Assembly (NCBI GenBank): GCA_024138015.1 | Contig: JAMXBB010000010.1 | Span: 80,372,038 to 80,436,037 of the forward strand | Reading direction: 5' to 3' | Source of the DNA: Lumnitzera littorea | Taxonomy: Eukaryota > Streptophyta > Magnoliopsida > Myrtales > Combretaceae | Length of the DNA: 64,000 nucleotides | Notes under the pieces: model-generated | Told to the model about the DNA's origin: nothing | Databases searched by the model: none | What the model saw: only the letters and a program-made list of their open reading frames with translations | Translations under genes and position numbers: made by a program | In this document: positions 46,378-58,317 of the stretch, piece by piece | Position numbering within the stretch: position 1 is the stretch's first letter | Layout: every line of letters begins with the position of its first letter

Positions 46378-47912
46378 GGGTTAGTGGGAATTTTACTAAT
46401 TTCAAGGATTTATTGAGGAGGCTCATCAACGATGCTATGGCATAAATTGAAGGTAGACTTGCCTATTGGTATCTTAAGATAGGGGCGAGAATGCGCAGGC
46501 AAACTTGGAGAGTCTATTTGCCTCAAAGTTCTCAACTTAAGGAATCTTGGTTATGTTCAAGAGGAGAAGGTAGAAGCTAAGTCTTGCACCATCTAAAGGT
46601 ATTTCATCATGCTTTCTCCTTTCATTTCATATTCCCCTTTCACCTGCTATACCACCAACATAGGATCCAAGTATATATTGACCTTCTTGGCCTCCATATC
46701 TACTGCAATTCGTAGTCTCACAATTAGGACCTCTTATTCAAGAGGAAGATACATTTACATGGAGAGTCCATTCTGTTATGTCAGGATAAGTGGACAATTC
46801 ATCTTCTCCAAGGTATTTAGTAACAAAATCTATGAGCACCTTTACTTTTATGGCCTAGCAAAGGTAAAACTGGACTCCATGGGCATTAAGCTCTAGGAAG
46901 TACTTGACCATATGCTTTGATTTGTCAAGCTTCCATAAAAGGGTCCGTAATGGCTGATCAATGAGATCAACAATGGGGTGTGGCTAGAAATATGGTCAAA
47001 GTTTCTGTGCAACGATGACTACAGCAAGAACAAACTTCTCAATCTGAGTATACCTAACTTTCGGGCCTTACAGGATGTAGTTGACATAATAAACTAAGTT
47101 ACGTTCTCATCCATCTACTTAAACAAGTACCGAGGAGAGAGCTCAGTCACTGACAACTAAGTACAAGTAAAGGTCTACATTAAGAACTAGCTTAAAGAGT
47201 ATGAGTGGGCTGTGGAACAATTCTTTCAATTTATCAAAAGCAGTTTTGCATTCAAGTGTCCATTTAAACTCCAATAGGTTCCTCAGCGATTTGAAGAACT
47301 CATAATACTTATCAACACTTCGTAAGAGAAAACGATTGAGGGCTACTATTTTACCCGTAAGAAGCTAGACATCTTTGATCTTTTGCAAGGCCTTCATGTC
47401 CTCTATTGCTTGGATCTTGTTAAGATAGGCTTTAATACCTCCCTCCATGACCATGTAGTTGAGAAACTTGTCGAAGCCTACCTTAAGGAAGCACTTCTAG
47501 GGGTTGAACTTCATCTGATGCTTTCTCGATGTATTAAAGGTTTCATGTAGGTTAGCAATATGATCAATCTTGCTCCTGCTCTTAAAGATCATGTTGTCTA
47601 TGTAGACTTTAATGTTCCTCCCGAGTTATGGTTTGAAGACCACTGTTACCAGACATTAGTACGTAGCTTTGGCATTCTTAAGTCTAAATGGCATAACTTT
47701 GTAGCAATATGTTCCAAAATCTATAATGAAGAAGGTGTAGCCATGCAAATTTAGTTATACCCAAAGTTGGTGTCCATGAAGCTTAGTCTAGCGTAGCCCA
47801 AGGTGAAGTCAACAAGTTGGTCGATCCTAGGGAGGGAAAAGCAATCTTTAGGATGTACCTTGTTTAGGTCAATATAATCAACGCAAATTCTCCATTTTCC
47901 GTTTACTTTTTT
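46373..47912 (-). pseudogene. RT and RNase H relic of element 4 (first assembled copy)
   Basis: Read leftwards from 47912: VNGKWRICVDYIDLNK, FSLPRIDQLVDFTLGYARL, then the catalytic box YIDN (47604-47593, expected YxDD), MKFNP, MVMEGGIKAYLNKIQAIEDM and KWTLECKTAFDKLKELFHS. The second RNase H follows (DMEAKKVNIYLDPMLVV, QVKGEYEMKGESMMKYL). Stops are frequent. The segment is bounded at both ends by solo LTRs and is present again at 50730-52269. Confidence 0.8.
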
Positions 47913-50302
47913 TGTCACGTCCCAAATCGACAGAGTCGTAACAACCCCACCGTATAAACCATTCTAAGATAGAAGTTGGCCTTACAACCGCTATCCTAAA
48001 CCTGATCTACACAAGGCGTCCACGACTAACCCGCTTTGAAGTAAACAATTTTTAATTTAAATAAATCATTTACCTAAGAAAGTAAGAAAATATATATATA
48101 CACTAAACTTTAGTTATTACAATTAATGTTTACAATATTTCTCCGTAATATATTTCCTAGTTATTACATTATTCAGAAATGAAAAATTCTAAAATAAAAG
48201 CTTAGAACTTAAAAATATATGTTTGTTCTTTAAATGTTTTTCCTCACTTCCCAGGATCCAACAGTTGCTAGTACAGAGTAGTTGTATGCCGCTTCTTAGC
48301 CAGCACCTGCACGACGTCCATAGGGATGTGAGCAACCACAACTCAGTAAGTTAGGATGGAAGACTTAAAACTATACCATTAACATAACAAGGTTATTAAC
48401 CAATTTATTAGGTGCAATGCATGTTCAAGCAAATGCCATCGCACGACGTTGTCTGGCCTATCGTGAGATTAGAGAAATTATGCCCGCTCTAATCTGAGTT
48501 GAGGAGTTGCCGTTCGTGTAACAACTCACAACCAAACTCAGGCTTGTGCAATAGAGACACTACTCCTCTCATGACTACCTTCAAACCATTGACTTCACCC
48601 TCACCACGACCTCCTCTCCTGTCATTTAGTTCGACTAAGGATGAAGAAGGGACCCTTATGCAATCCTGCGCTATTCCTTTCGAAAGAGTTGGTATTTGGT
48701 CAGAGAATCCTAAGTTTCCCCTAATGGGTTGCCATGTAGGTCTAATTATGATTATAAGTTGTATATTTGATTAAGTCCAGTTTAAGGTGATCAATCATTT
48801 CATATAAATCACACAATACAAACTAGAACAACAAACAGAATCATAGCATCACTCATAATCAAGCACATGCGTACAACAGACTATCTAACAAGCACAACCA
48901 AGCATAATCTCAAGCCTCCAAAATACAGCATCGTATTAATCCTAACTTACCTCAACTCTTCGCTCACTCACTCGAGGTCCGACTTGCTCAAGTTATCGCC
49001 GATCATCCCTATAACACAAACGTCGTTTCAGTTTTTCATATAACTATTATAGGTTGGTTTTATCTTATAATGCTTATTGTTATCTTTTGTTTAGGGTTGA
49101 ATATATCCTATTATCTAGGTTCTCAAATCTTTTACAATTATTCTGGGTTTAAGGCTAGCTTCGAGTTCAATTTCCGTATTGATTTTTAAATTTGGTTCTA
49201 ATTCGATTTCTTAGTACTATTTTATACCTGAACTCTAGAAACTTGTTTTAACTCATAATGTGAAATTAATCACCTTACTTCTAGATATCCTAAATACCAT
49301 CATTACCCCTAGTCAGTATTTTATTCCACCCGGTACACTTAAATCCTTATTAGTGAATCGAATTTATTCCTGATGTAAGAAATTTTTAAATTTTTCATAT
49401 AATTACATAAATTTAAGTTTTCTATCGGTTTTATTATATATCCATATTATTTATATAATATCAATTTTTATCCTAATATTTTATATTTATTATATTTCCA
49501 ATAATTACATATTATGTATTATCACCTATTATGTATATAATATACATCCAATATTTCTATCACTCTAATTACCATCTCCCAACATCAATTATCATTTCAA
49601 AGTGTCTAAATTCATCCTAAATCAAATTTTATACCTAATTACCCTAATTTACAAAATTAACTTAAAATTTACTATTTTTCCTTATTACTCATTTATTACA
49701 TTATTAATCTAATAATTACATCTAACACCCTAAATGCTACAAGTATCATACTTCATCAGATTTCAACATCCTAAAACATATAATTATTCACTAAATCAGT
49801 AATTAATTATTTAATTACTTAATTAACCCTAAATTACCCATTTTATGCCTCATTTTAAGGCCTAAAAATTATCTAAAATTTTTGAAAATTAATTTTTGAA
49901 AACGGGATTCATAGCACTGTTCTATATCATCTAAGTAGTCTACACAAAAATTTTGGGTTCAAAACTACACTCCTATGGTCATTTATTTCTAAACCGAAAC
50001 ATATTCAGTTTTGCATGATTTCTTAAGGACCATATATCACGAGACATATTTTCATCAAAATAATATTTTTCCTAAAAACTACATACAAAAATATTCTAGA
50101 ATAACAAAATTCATAATTTTCTAAGAATATTTACTATTTTTTACAAAATTACACAAAATTGAGCTGCAAATCGAACTCACCGGTCTGGGTGACTCCGACC
50201 ACCACCGGCCACTGTGGCCTTGTTGGCCAATCTAGGCGCTTCCACCACCATGTGGTAGTGGTGGCCGTCCACTCTCAGCTGCTCGTCTAGTGTTAGTTCC
50301 CC
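47913..50302 (-). repeat. Solo LTR 'D', first assembled copy, cut by the gap
   Basis: It is identical to 52270-54659. It begins tgtcacgtcccaaatcgac in plus orientation, i.e. the 3' end of a minus-oriented LTR, and is cut at the gap. Confidence 0.9.
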
Positions 50303-50390
50303 NNNNNNNNNNNNNNNNNNNNNNNNNNNNNNNNNNNNNNNNNNNNNNNNNNNNNNNNNNNNNNNNNNNNNNNNNNNNNNNNNNNNNNNN
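50303..50390. other. Assembly gap (88 N)
   Basis: A run of 88 N. The two predicted frames that cross it (50177-50417) are meaningless. Confidence 1.
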
Positions 50391-53300
50391 AGGAAAAACA
50401 TTGAAGAATAAACACATATTTTAAGGTCTAAGTTTTTACTTTAGAATTATTTTTCATTTCCGAATGATGTAATAACTAGGAGATATATTATAGAGGAATA
50501 TTGTAAACTTTAACTGCAGTAACTGAATTATAATATATATATATATTTCCTCACTTTTTTTTTTTAGGTAAATGATTTGTTTAATTTACAAATTGTCTAC
50601 TTCAAAGCGGGTTAGTCGTAGATGCCTTATGTGGATCAGGTCTAAGATAGCGGTTGTAAGGCCAACTTCTATCTTAGGATAGTTTACACGGCGGGGGCTG
50701 TTACGACTCTGCCGCTTCGGGGCGTGACAGTGAGGGGTTAGTGGGAATTTTACTAATTTCAAGGATTTATTGAGGAGGCTCATCAACGATGCTATGGCAT
50801 AAATTGAAGGTAGACTTGCCTATTGGTATCTTAAGATAGGGGCGAGAATGCGCAGGCAAACTTGGAGAGTCTATTTGCCTCAAAGTTCTCAACTTAAGGA
50901 ATCTTGGTTATGTTCAAGAGGAGAAGGTAGAAGCTAAGTCTTGCACCATCTAAAGGTATTTCATCATGCTTTCTCCTTTCATTTCATATTCCCCTTTCAC
51001 CTGCTATACCACCAACATAGGATCCAAGTATATATTGACCTTCTTGGCCTCCATATCTACTGCAATTCGTAGTCTCACAATTAGGACCTCTTATTCAAGA
51101 GGAAGATACATTTACATGGAGAGTCCATTCTGTTATGTCAGGATAAGTGGACAATTCATCTTCTCCAAGGTATTTAGTAACAAAATCTATGAGCACCTTT
51201 ACTTTTATGGCCTAGCAAAGGTAAAACTGGACTCCATGGGCATTAAGCTCTAGGAAGTACTTGACCATATGCTTTGATTTGTCAAGCTTCCATAAAAGGG
51301 TCCGTAATGGCTGATCAATGAGATCAACAATGGGGTGTGGCTAGAAATATGGTCAAAGTTTCTGTGCAACGATGACTACAGCAAGAACAAACTTCTCAAT
51401 CTGAGTATACCTAACTTTCGGGCCTTACAGGATGTAGTTGACATAATAAACTAAGTTACGTTCTCATCCATCTACTTAAACAAGTACCGAGGAGAGAGCT
51501 CAGTCACTGACAACTAAGTACAAGTAAAGGTCTACATTAAGAACTAGCTTAAAGAGTATGAGTGGGCTGTGGAACAATTCTTTCAATTTATCAAAAGCAG
51601 TTTTGCATTCAAGTGTCCATTTAAACTCCAATAGGTTCCTCAGCGATTTGAAGAACTCATAATACTTATCAACACTTCGTAAGAGAAAACGATTGAGGGC
51701 TACTATTTTACCCGTAAGAAGCTAGACATCTTTGATCTTTTGCAAGGCCTTCATGTCCTCTATTGCTTGGATCTTGTTAAGATAGGCTTTAATACCTCCC
51801 TCCATGACCATGTAGTTGAGAAACTTGTCGAAGCCTACCTTAAGGAAGCACTTCTAGGGGTTGAACTTCATCTGATGCTTTCTCGATGTATTAAAGGTTT
51901 CATGTAGGTTAGCAATATGATCAATCTTGCTCCTGCTCTTAAAGATCATGTTGTCTATGTAGACTTTAATGTTCCTCCCGAGTTATGGTTTGAAGACCAC
52001 TGTTACCAGACATTAGTACGTAGCTTTGGCATTCTTAAGTCTAAATGGCATAACTTTGTAGCAATATGTTCCAAAATCTATAATGAAGAAGGTGTAGCCA
52101 TGCAAATTTAGTTATACCCAAAGTTGGTGTCCATGAAGCTTAGTCTAGCGTAGCCCAAGGTGAAGTCAACAAGTTGGTCGATCCTAGGGAGGGAAAAGCA
52201 ATCTTTAGGATGTACCTTGTTTAGGTCAATATAATCAACGCAAATTCTCCATTTTCCGTTTACTTTTTTTGTCACGTCCCAAATCGACAGAGTCGTAACA
52301 ACCCCACCGTATAAACCATTCTAAGATAGAAGTTGGCCTTACAACCGCTATCCTAAACCTGATCTACACAAGGCGTCCACGACTAACCCGCTTTGAAGTA
52401 AACAATTTTTAATTTAAATAAATCATTTACCTAAGAAAGTAAGAAAATATATATATACACTAAACTTTAGTTATTACAATTAATGTTTACAATATTTCTC
52501 CGTAATATATTTCCTAGTTATTACATTATTCAGAAATGAAAAATTCTAAAATAAAAGCTTAGAACTTAAAAATATATGTTTGTTCTTTAAATGTTTTTCC
52601 TCACTTCCCAGGATCCAACAGTTGCTAGTACAGAGTAGTTGTATGCCGCTTCTTAGCCAGCACCTGCACGACGTCCATAGGGATGTGAGCAACCACAACT
52701 CAGTAAGTTAGGATGGAAGACTTAAAACTATACCATTAACATAACAAGGTTATTAACCAATTTATTAGGTGCAATGCATGTTCAAGCAAATGCCATCGCA
52801 CGACGTTGTCTGGCCTATCGTGAGATTAGAGAAATTATGCCCGCTCTAATCTGAGTTGAGGAGTTGCCGTTCGTGTAACAACTCACAACCAAACTCAGGC
52901 TTGTGCAATAGAGACACTACTCCTCTCATGACTACCTTCAAACCATTGACTTCACCCTCACCACGACCTCCTCTCCTGTCATTTAGTTCGACTAAGGATG
53001 AAGAAGGGACCCTTATGCAATCCTGCGCTATTCCTTTCGAAAGAGTTGGTATTTGGTCAGAGAATCCTAAGTTTCCCCTAATGGGTTGCCATGTAGGTCT
53101 AATTATGATTATAAGTTGTATATTTGATTAAGTCCAGTTTAAGGTGATCAATCATTTCATATAAATCACACAATACAAACTAGAACAACAAACAGAATCA
53201 TAGCATCACTCATAATCAAGCACATGCGTACAACAGACTATCTAACAAGCACAACCAAGCATAATCTCAAGCCTCCAAAATACAGCATCGTATTAATCCT

Positions 53301-54659
53301 AACTTACCTCAACTCTTCGCTCACTCACTCGAGGTCCGACTTGCTCAAGTTATCGCCGATCATCCCTATAACACAAACGTCGTTTCAGTTTTTCATATAA
53401 CTATTATAGGTTGGTTTTATCTTATAATGCTTATTGTTATCTTTTGTTTAGGGTTGAATATATCCTATTATCTAGGTTCTCAAATCTTTTACAATTATTC
53501 TGGGTTTAAGGCTAGCTTCGAGTTCAATTTCCGTATTGATTTTTAAATTTGGTTCTAATTCGATTTCTTAGTACTATTTTATACCTGAACTCTAGAAACT
53601 TGTTTTAACTCATAATGTGAAATTAATCACCTTACTTCTAGATATCCTAAATACCATCATTACCCCTAGTCAGTATTTTATTCCACCCGGTACACTTAAA
53701 TCCTTATTAGTGAATCGAATTTATTCCTGATGTAAGAAATTTTTAAATTTTTCATATAATTACATAAATTTAAGTTTTCTATCGGTTTTATTATATATCC
53801 ATATTATTTATATAATATCAATTTTTATCCTAATATTTTATATTTATTATATTTCCAATAATTACATATTATGTATTATCACCTATTATGTATATAATAT
53901 ACATCCAATATTTCTATCACTCTAATTACCATCTCCCAACATCAATTATCATTTCAAAGTGTCTAAATTCATCCTAAATCAAATTTTATACCTAATTACC
54001 CTAATTTACAAAATTAACTTAAAATTTACTATTTTTCCTTATTACTCATTTATTACATTATTAATCTAATAATTACATCTAACACCCTAAATGCTACAAG
54101 TATCATACTTCATCAGATTTCAACATCCTAAAACATATAATTATTCACTAAATCAGTAATTAATTATTTAATTACTTAATTAACCCTAAATTACCCATTT
54201 TATGCCTCATTTTAAGGCCTAAAAATTATCTAAAATTTTTGAAAATTAATTTTTGAAAACGGGATTCATAGCACTGTTCTATATCATCTAAGTAGTCTAC
54301 ACAAAAATTTTGGGTTCAAAACTACACTCCTATGGTCATTTATTTCTAAACCGAAACATATTCAGTTTTGCATGATTTCTTAAGGACCATATATCACGAG
54401 ACATATTTTCATCAAAATAATATTTTTCCTAAAAACTACATACAAAAATATTCTAGAATAACAAAATTCATAATTTTCTAAGAATATTTACTATTTTTTA
54501 CAAAATTACACAAAATTGAGCTGCAAATCGAACTCACCGGTCTGGGTGACTCCGACCACCACCGGCCACTGTGGCCTTGTTGGCCAATCTAGGCGCTTCC
54601 ACCACCATGTGGTAGTGGTGGCCGTCCACTCTCAGCTGCTCGTCTAGTGTTAGTTCCCC
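50391..54659. repeat. Second copy of the 4,269-bp duplication (right of the gap)
   Basis: It starts exactly after the last N with aggaaaaacattgaag and repeats 46034-50302. It then continues beyond the end of the first copy, completing solo LTR D. Confidence 0.95.
50730..52269 (-). pseudogene. RT and RNase H relic of element 4 (second assembled copy)
   Basis: Same content as 46373-47912, with the YIDN box at 51961-51950. It is contiguous with the solo LTR D that truly separates it from the RT N-terminus at 55344. Confidence 0.8.
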
Positions 54660-55348
54660 TTTATGACCCTAATTGCATAATTTTTCTTATTATTTTTCCT
54701 AACCTTAATTTTTCTCTCAATTTTGCCTCTCCCTATTTTTCTCACTCTCCAAACTGACCAAATGGGCTTCTGAAATTGTCTTACTATTTATAGAGCTTTA
54801 GGTAAATTATTGTGCATTAATTTGATTAAATAACTACCTTATCTCTTCTTTTTTCCACTTTCTATTTGTTGCATTTTAATTGGTTGATTTTATTTCTTCA
54901 ATTCCAGATTGCCACGCCTCATTTCTGGATTTTTCCTCATTTTTCCTTAATTAATTATGAATTTTCTTTAATTATTTAGTATTATTTTAGCACTTTTCAC
55001 GTATTTTAAGTAATTACGCGTATTTCTATCTACATGCAAATTCATATATAGTACAAATAAATATTCCTATATATTATTTAGATCATTTTATGATTTTTAG
55101 TATACATATAATTTATCTCTAGTAATTCGTTAATTATCAAAATGCATTTTACGCATTTTCGATAAATAACGAGTTATATACTTAAAATTTAGAATTTTTA
55201 TATTCTTTTATTTTATTGCTTATTTTCTTAAATTCGAACTTACGAGATCATTTTTATTAATATTTCTAGCTTCACTTATAATTTAGACTTGATCGGATTT
55301 TTCAACCGCTCAAAACCTTAAGTGACTGGTTATGGGGCTTACATTCTT
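52265..55348 (-). mobile_element. Solo LTR 'D' (3074 bp), complete copy, minus orientation
   Basis: The LTR spans 52270-55343. Read on the minus strand it starts tgtaagcccc and ends gggacgtgaca, like LTR C. The flanks ttttt (52265-52269) and ttctt (55344-55348) fit a 5-bp duplication with one transition. Deleting the LTR and one flank restores the RT codons V-F-V-K-K-V-N-G. It carries the same hairpin (54601-54621), donor GTGAGT (54537-54532), donor GTAAGT (53307-53302) and pyrimidine-AG (52432-52431) as LTR C. Confidence 0.9.
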
Positions 55349-56298
55349 CACGAAAACTATGTTGGCAAGCCAATGGGCTATCTTTCTTCTCTGATGAAGT
55401 TAACTTTCAAGAGTTTCTATACCTCTTGTTCTATGGTGGCTTATCGTTCGAGTGCAAAGTGTCCACTTTAACGAGACAAACAAGTAGGTTGATCCTCAGG
55501 TGGTATGTGGCATCGGGGATGTTAATTATCCTAAACATCTCCTTCGGAGACATTGTGAAGACATTTGAGCTCATATACAAAAAGGTTATCATTTCCTCCT
55601 TTTCTTCATGGCATAGGAATGTCCCTATTCATGTTGTCTGGTCAGGACAATCACCGTATTAAATGACCTCGGTCTATTCTATCAACTCTCCTTGAAGGGT
55701 TGGAGTAGGCTATAGGTTAGAATTAATGTGCATGATCTTATCGTGTGAGATATCGCTAAGGTTTAGGGTACGGAACAATTTTTTGTCTCCACATGCGATA
55801 TTGGTTCCCTATAGGTATAGGGAACTTTAGCATGAGGCATCTTTGGCTAGTGCAAACATCAAATTTATTGAGGCTAAGGCGCCTCAAGTCAACGATGGAA
55901 AGGGACTAGTAATTAATAACTATGAAGTCAATAAGCTGCAAAGCTATGTACTTGTCGTTGCCTAGTTTGATGGCTAGTGTAACAAAGTCCTTTTGCAAGG
56001 ACCATGTTTCCTCTTAACCCTACCAAGCTCTACTTGTATGGGCAAAGTTGTTCGTCAAGCTAGTCTTTCATTTGTTTGTACGTCGAGAAGTATAGGATAT
56101 CAACCAAGCTACCACTGTCCATAAAGATTTTAGAGATGCCAAAATATCTTATCTCAATGTTAATGACTAAGGGATCACTGTGGGGATATTTGACACCTAC
56201 TTGGTCCTCCTCGGTAAAGGATATGGTTGTGTCAATTCTTGGTTTTTTTTGTCGCACTAAGAGTACCTCATGTTACAGTATGGTAAAGCAGTCCTCAT
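55344..56298 (-). pseudogene. Protease and RT N-terminus relic of element 4
   Basis: The protease piece (56257-56060) is open: ISFTEEDQVGVKYPHSDPLV, then FMDSGSLVDILYF, which keeps the D-S-G active-site triad of retropepsins. The RT fingers lie just before the solo LTR: KLLKVNFIREER, then, after a 1-base frameshift, WLANIVFVK, where the LTR interrupts. Confidence 0.75.
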
Positions 56299-57566
56299 CT
56301 AACAATCATGATCAATTGATGATTGTTTATACTTAGCCCCAGTAGCCTCAACTTTCCATGTTTTTCGATAGGTTATATTGCTCTGGTTGTGGTTGTTGCT
56401 ATAGCTCTTAAGTGCAACATTGCTAAGCATGTCGAGGGTGGTTCTACTCATTGGCGATAAGGTAGTTGATGCGGCCTTTACAAACAAGGCCTTCAACTGT
56501 GTTCTTGAGGTGCCTATATTCATCTGTGTTGTTAGCCCAATACTCTATGGTAATCGCAAAATTTGCTCAAGGTGAAGGCCTCAAGTGTTTGTCTGATGGG
56601 TATAGTGCATGGTAGGCGTTTGCGAACTTTGTAGTACACTTCTTTTAAGGGGCAGGTCAATGGGTTGTAGCTAGAAAAGTCAGTGAACTTTTGTTTTTGC
56701 CTTTCTTGATGTTCTTTAGAGGAAGGGAGGCGATCTTCAAAGTAGCTGAGGCGATCTTTTGTTGATGTGCTACATTGCATGTTGCTTTCGAGATGGGCTC
56801 AAATGGCATCCTCCTATGCTACATACTATTTAGTAACAATCATAAATTCCTCAAAATTATCTAATCGTATGGTGCTATTCCTTCAAAGAACTTGCTATTC
56901 AGGTTTAGGCCATACATGATGGCCTAGAGTGCTATTCCCAATTCCACTTTAGGAATGAGCAGTTTAGTATGATTGAAACACTCAAGATGCACTTGTAATG
57001 TTTTGTTTAGGCATTAGCGTACGTTGTATAAGGTGAATGAGTCTCTACGCAATTCTTTGCTGCTCAAGAAGTGTTGTAGGAATCAGTAGTGAAGTTATCA
57101 AAGGAGCGAATACAACTCCCTAAGGGCTAGTTGAACCAAAACAGCGCAGCTTTGGTTAATATGTTTGGGAATACCTTACACATTATCACATCGGAGAAGG
57201 TATAAAGACTCATCATCGTATAAAAGTGTGCTAAGTGGTCATCTGAATCGTATGTCTCATTGTAGTTGTTCAAATAAAGGAAGCATACACCCTGCAAGAG
57301 AGTTTCTTCAAGTATGCCCATAGTCAAGGGGTTTCTGCTTGCGACCACGCCTGATTGCCTAGTGGAAGACTCGAGGCACTTCTGATCACGTAAGCTAGAG
57401 ACTAGAGAACTTTGGCATTAGTTTCCATGATTTGCTGTAGCATTGCTTTGACTTGTTCTATATTGGATGGTTGTGCATTCATTGGAGATGGTAGTGAGTC
57501 TGTGTTCTATTGATCACCACCATGTGGGAGTAACGAATGAGGGTTTTTATTTTTACTCTTAACCAT
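56299..57566 (-). pseudogene. gag: gag relic of element 4
   Basis: The ATG at 57566 opens MVKSKNKNPHSLLPHGG. After a stop it continues QPSNIEQVKAMLQQIMETNA. The capsid-like core is open at 57348-57127 (YDSDDHLAHFYTMMSLY, DVIMCKVFPNILTKAALFWF), matching the Tat-type pattern in which a D-P-x-D-H-L is followed by A-L-x-W-F. The C-terminal part (56780-56532) includes IPIRQTLEAF and KFCDYHRVLG, the zinc-like segment that precedes protease. It is shifted and non-functional. Confidence 0.8.
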
Positions 57567-57599
57567 GTTTATGAATTTTAAAGAATGGTGGGTGCCAAA

Positions 57600-58317
57600 T
57601 GGTGATGGTGAATATCACCAATACGACTCTAAGGTGAACTCCTAGTAATCTGCCAACCGTAAGTGGAGGTAAACCTGCAAAACGCCTCCTATAGTATAGC
57701 CAACGAAGGCCTTCCGATACTCAAGTTAGCAAGGAGAGTAAGACGATAGTTGAAAAAGGGTAATAAGTTCCTAAGAATATAAAAAGAGTCTCCTTTACCT
57801 GGAGACTTTTACCTCTATTTATAGGTTATGGATACTAATGTATGTGGACATGTAGCAAGAAGAGACTAGTTAGCATAGAATCCAAGAGGGTTACACTATT
57901 AGTATGAGATAAGATAATCTACCTTCTACTAGTTGGTGAATGCTTAGGAGATGGACCTATCCCATTGGTAGTAGGTAGCCACGCTAGTTTAACGGCTAGA
58001 CTGTAGGCCATGTAGTAGGCATCATTTAGCATTTAATATTAAGAGAGAAAAAGGACAGGGAACGAGGAGAGCACTCGGTTCACACTTTAGTGAGCTCCCT
58101 TAAAGCGGTCTTCGATAGGGGGAGACGAGCTTCTCTTTCCCAATATAAGGGCAAAGGTCAAAGACCTCCAAAAAGAACTCTTTGGAGTACCTACAATCTA
58201 ACTTAAGAAGGGGGTAGAGTCCAAATAAGCTTCGGGTCGTTTTTCATCTGAGCTAGAGAAATTTCATGAACATTCTGGTCAGACTCCCTAGCAGGCTTCA
58301 ACCTTCAAAGCCTTAAG
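57600..58317 (-). repeat. Probable 5' LTR/leader of element 4
   Basis: On the minus strand a TATA box (cctataaatag, 57825-57815) is followed by ctaacttgagtatcggaag, the leader phrase also found at 201-218 and near 27.58 kb. Then comes a GC-richer stretch to the gag ATG at 57566. The outer border is set only by a change of composition at about 58318, where a tgtcacgacc string begins. Confidence 0.5.
57815..57825 (-). promoter_or_regulatory. TATA-like box of element 4 LTR
   Basis: The motif cctataaatag stands about 250 bp upstream of the gag ATG on the same strand. Confidence 0.5.

Larger units (their letters stand above)
46034..50302. repeat. First copy of a 4,269-bp duplication (left of the gap)
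   Basis: Every position examined matches 50391-54659 at a constant offset of 4357. The copy contains the end of solo LTR C, the RT/RNase H segment of element 4 and part of solo LTR D. It stops exactly at the first N. See the finding on assembly. Confidence 0.95.
42421..58317 (-). mobile_element. Element 4: Tat-like Ty3/gypsy retrotransposon (host of nested LTRs)
   Basis: Read right to left there is a Tat-like LTR leader with TATA box, gag, protease, RT, RNase H and integrase, all on the minus strand. It is interrupted by two solo LTRs (52270-55343 in RT, 43267-46372 between RNase H and integrase) and ends at a hAT terminus at 42420. About 4.36 kb of its length is probably assembly duplication. 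The 3' LTR is missing. Confidence 0.8.

Noticed and set aside
46609..46896. Plus-strand 95-codon frame (and identical 50966-51253)
   Set aside because: It is antisense to the RNase H relic of element 4 on the minus strand.
47560..47754. Plus-strand 64-codon frame (and identical 51917-52111)
   Set aside because: It is the antisense shadow of the RT palm around the YIDN box.
50177..50417. Minus-strand frames crossing the N gap
   Set aside because: They contain translated Ns and have no meaning.
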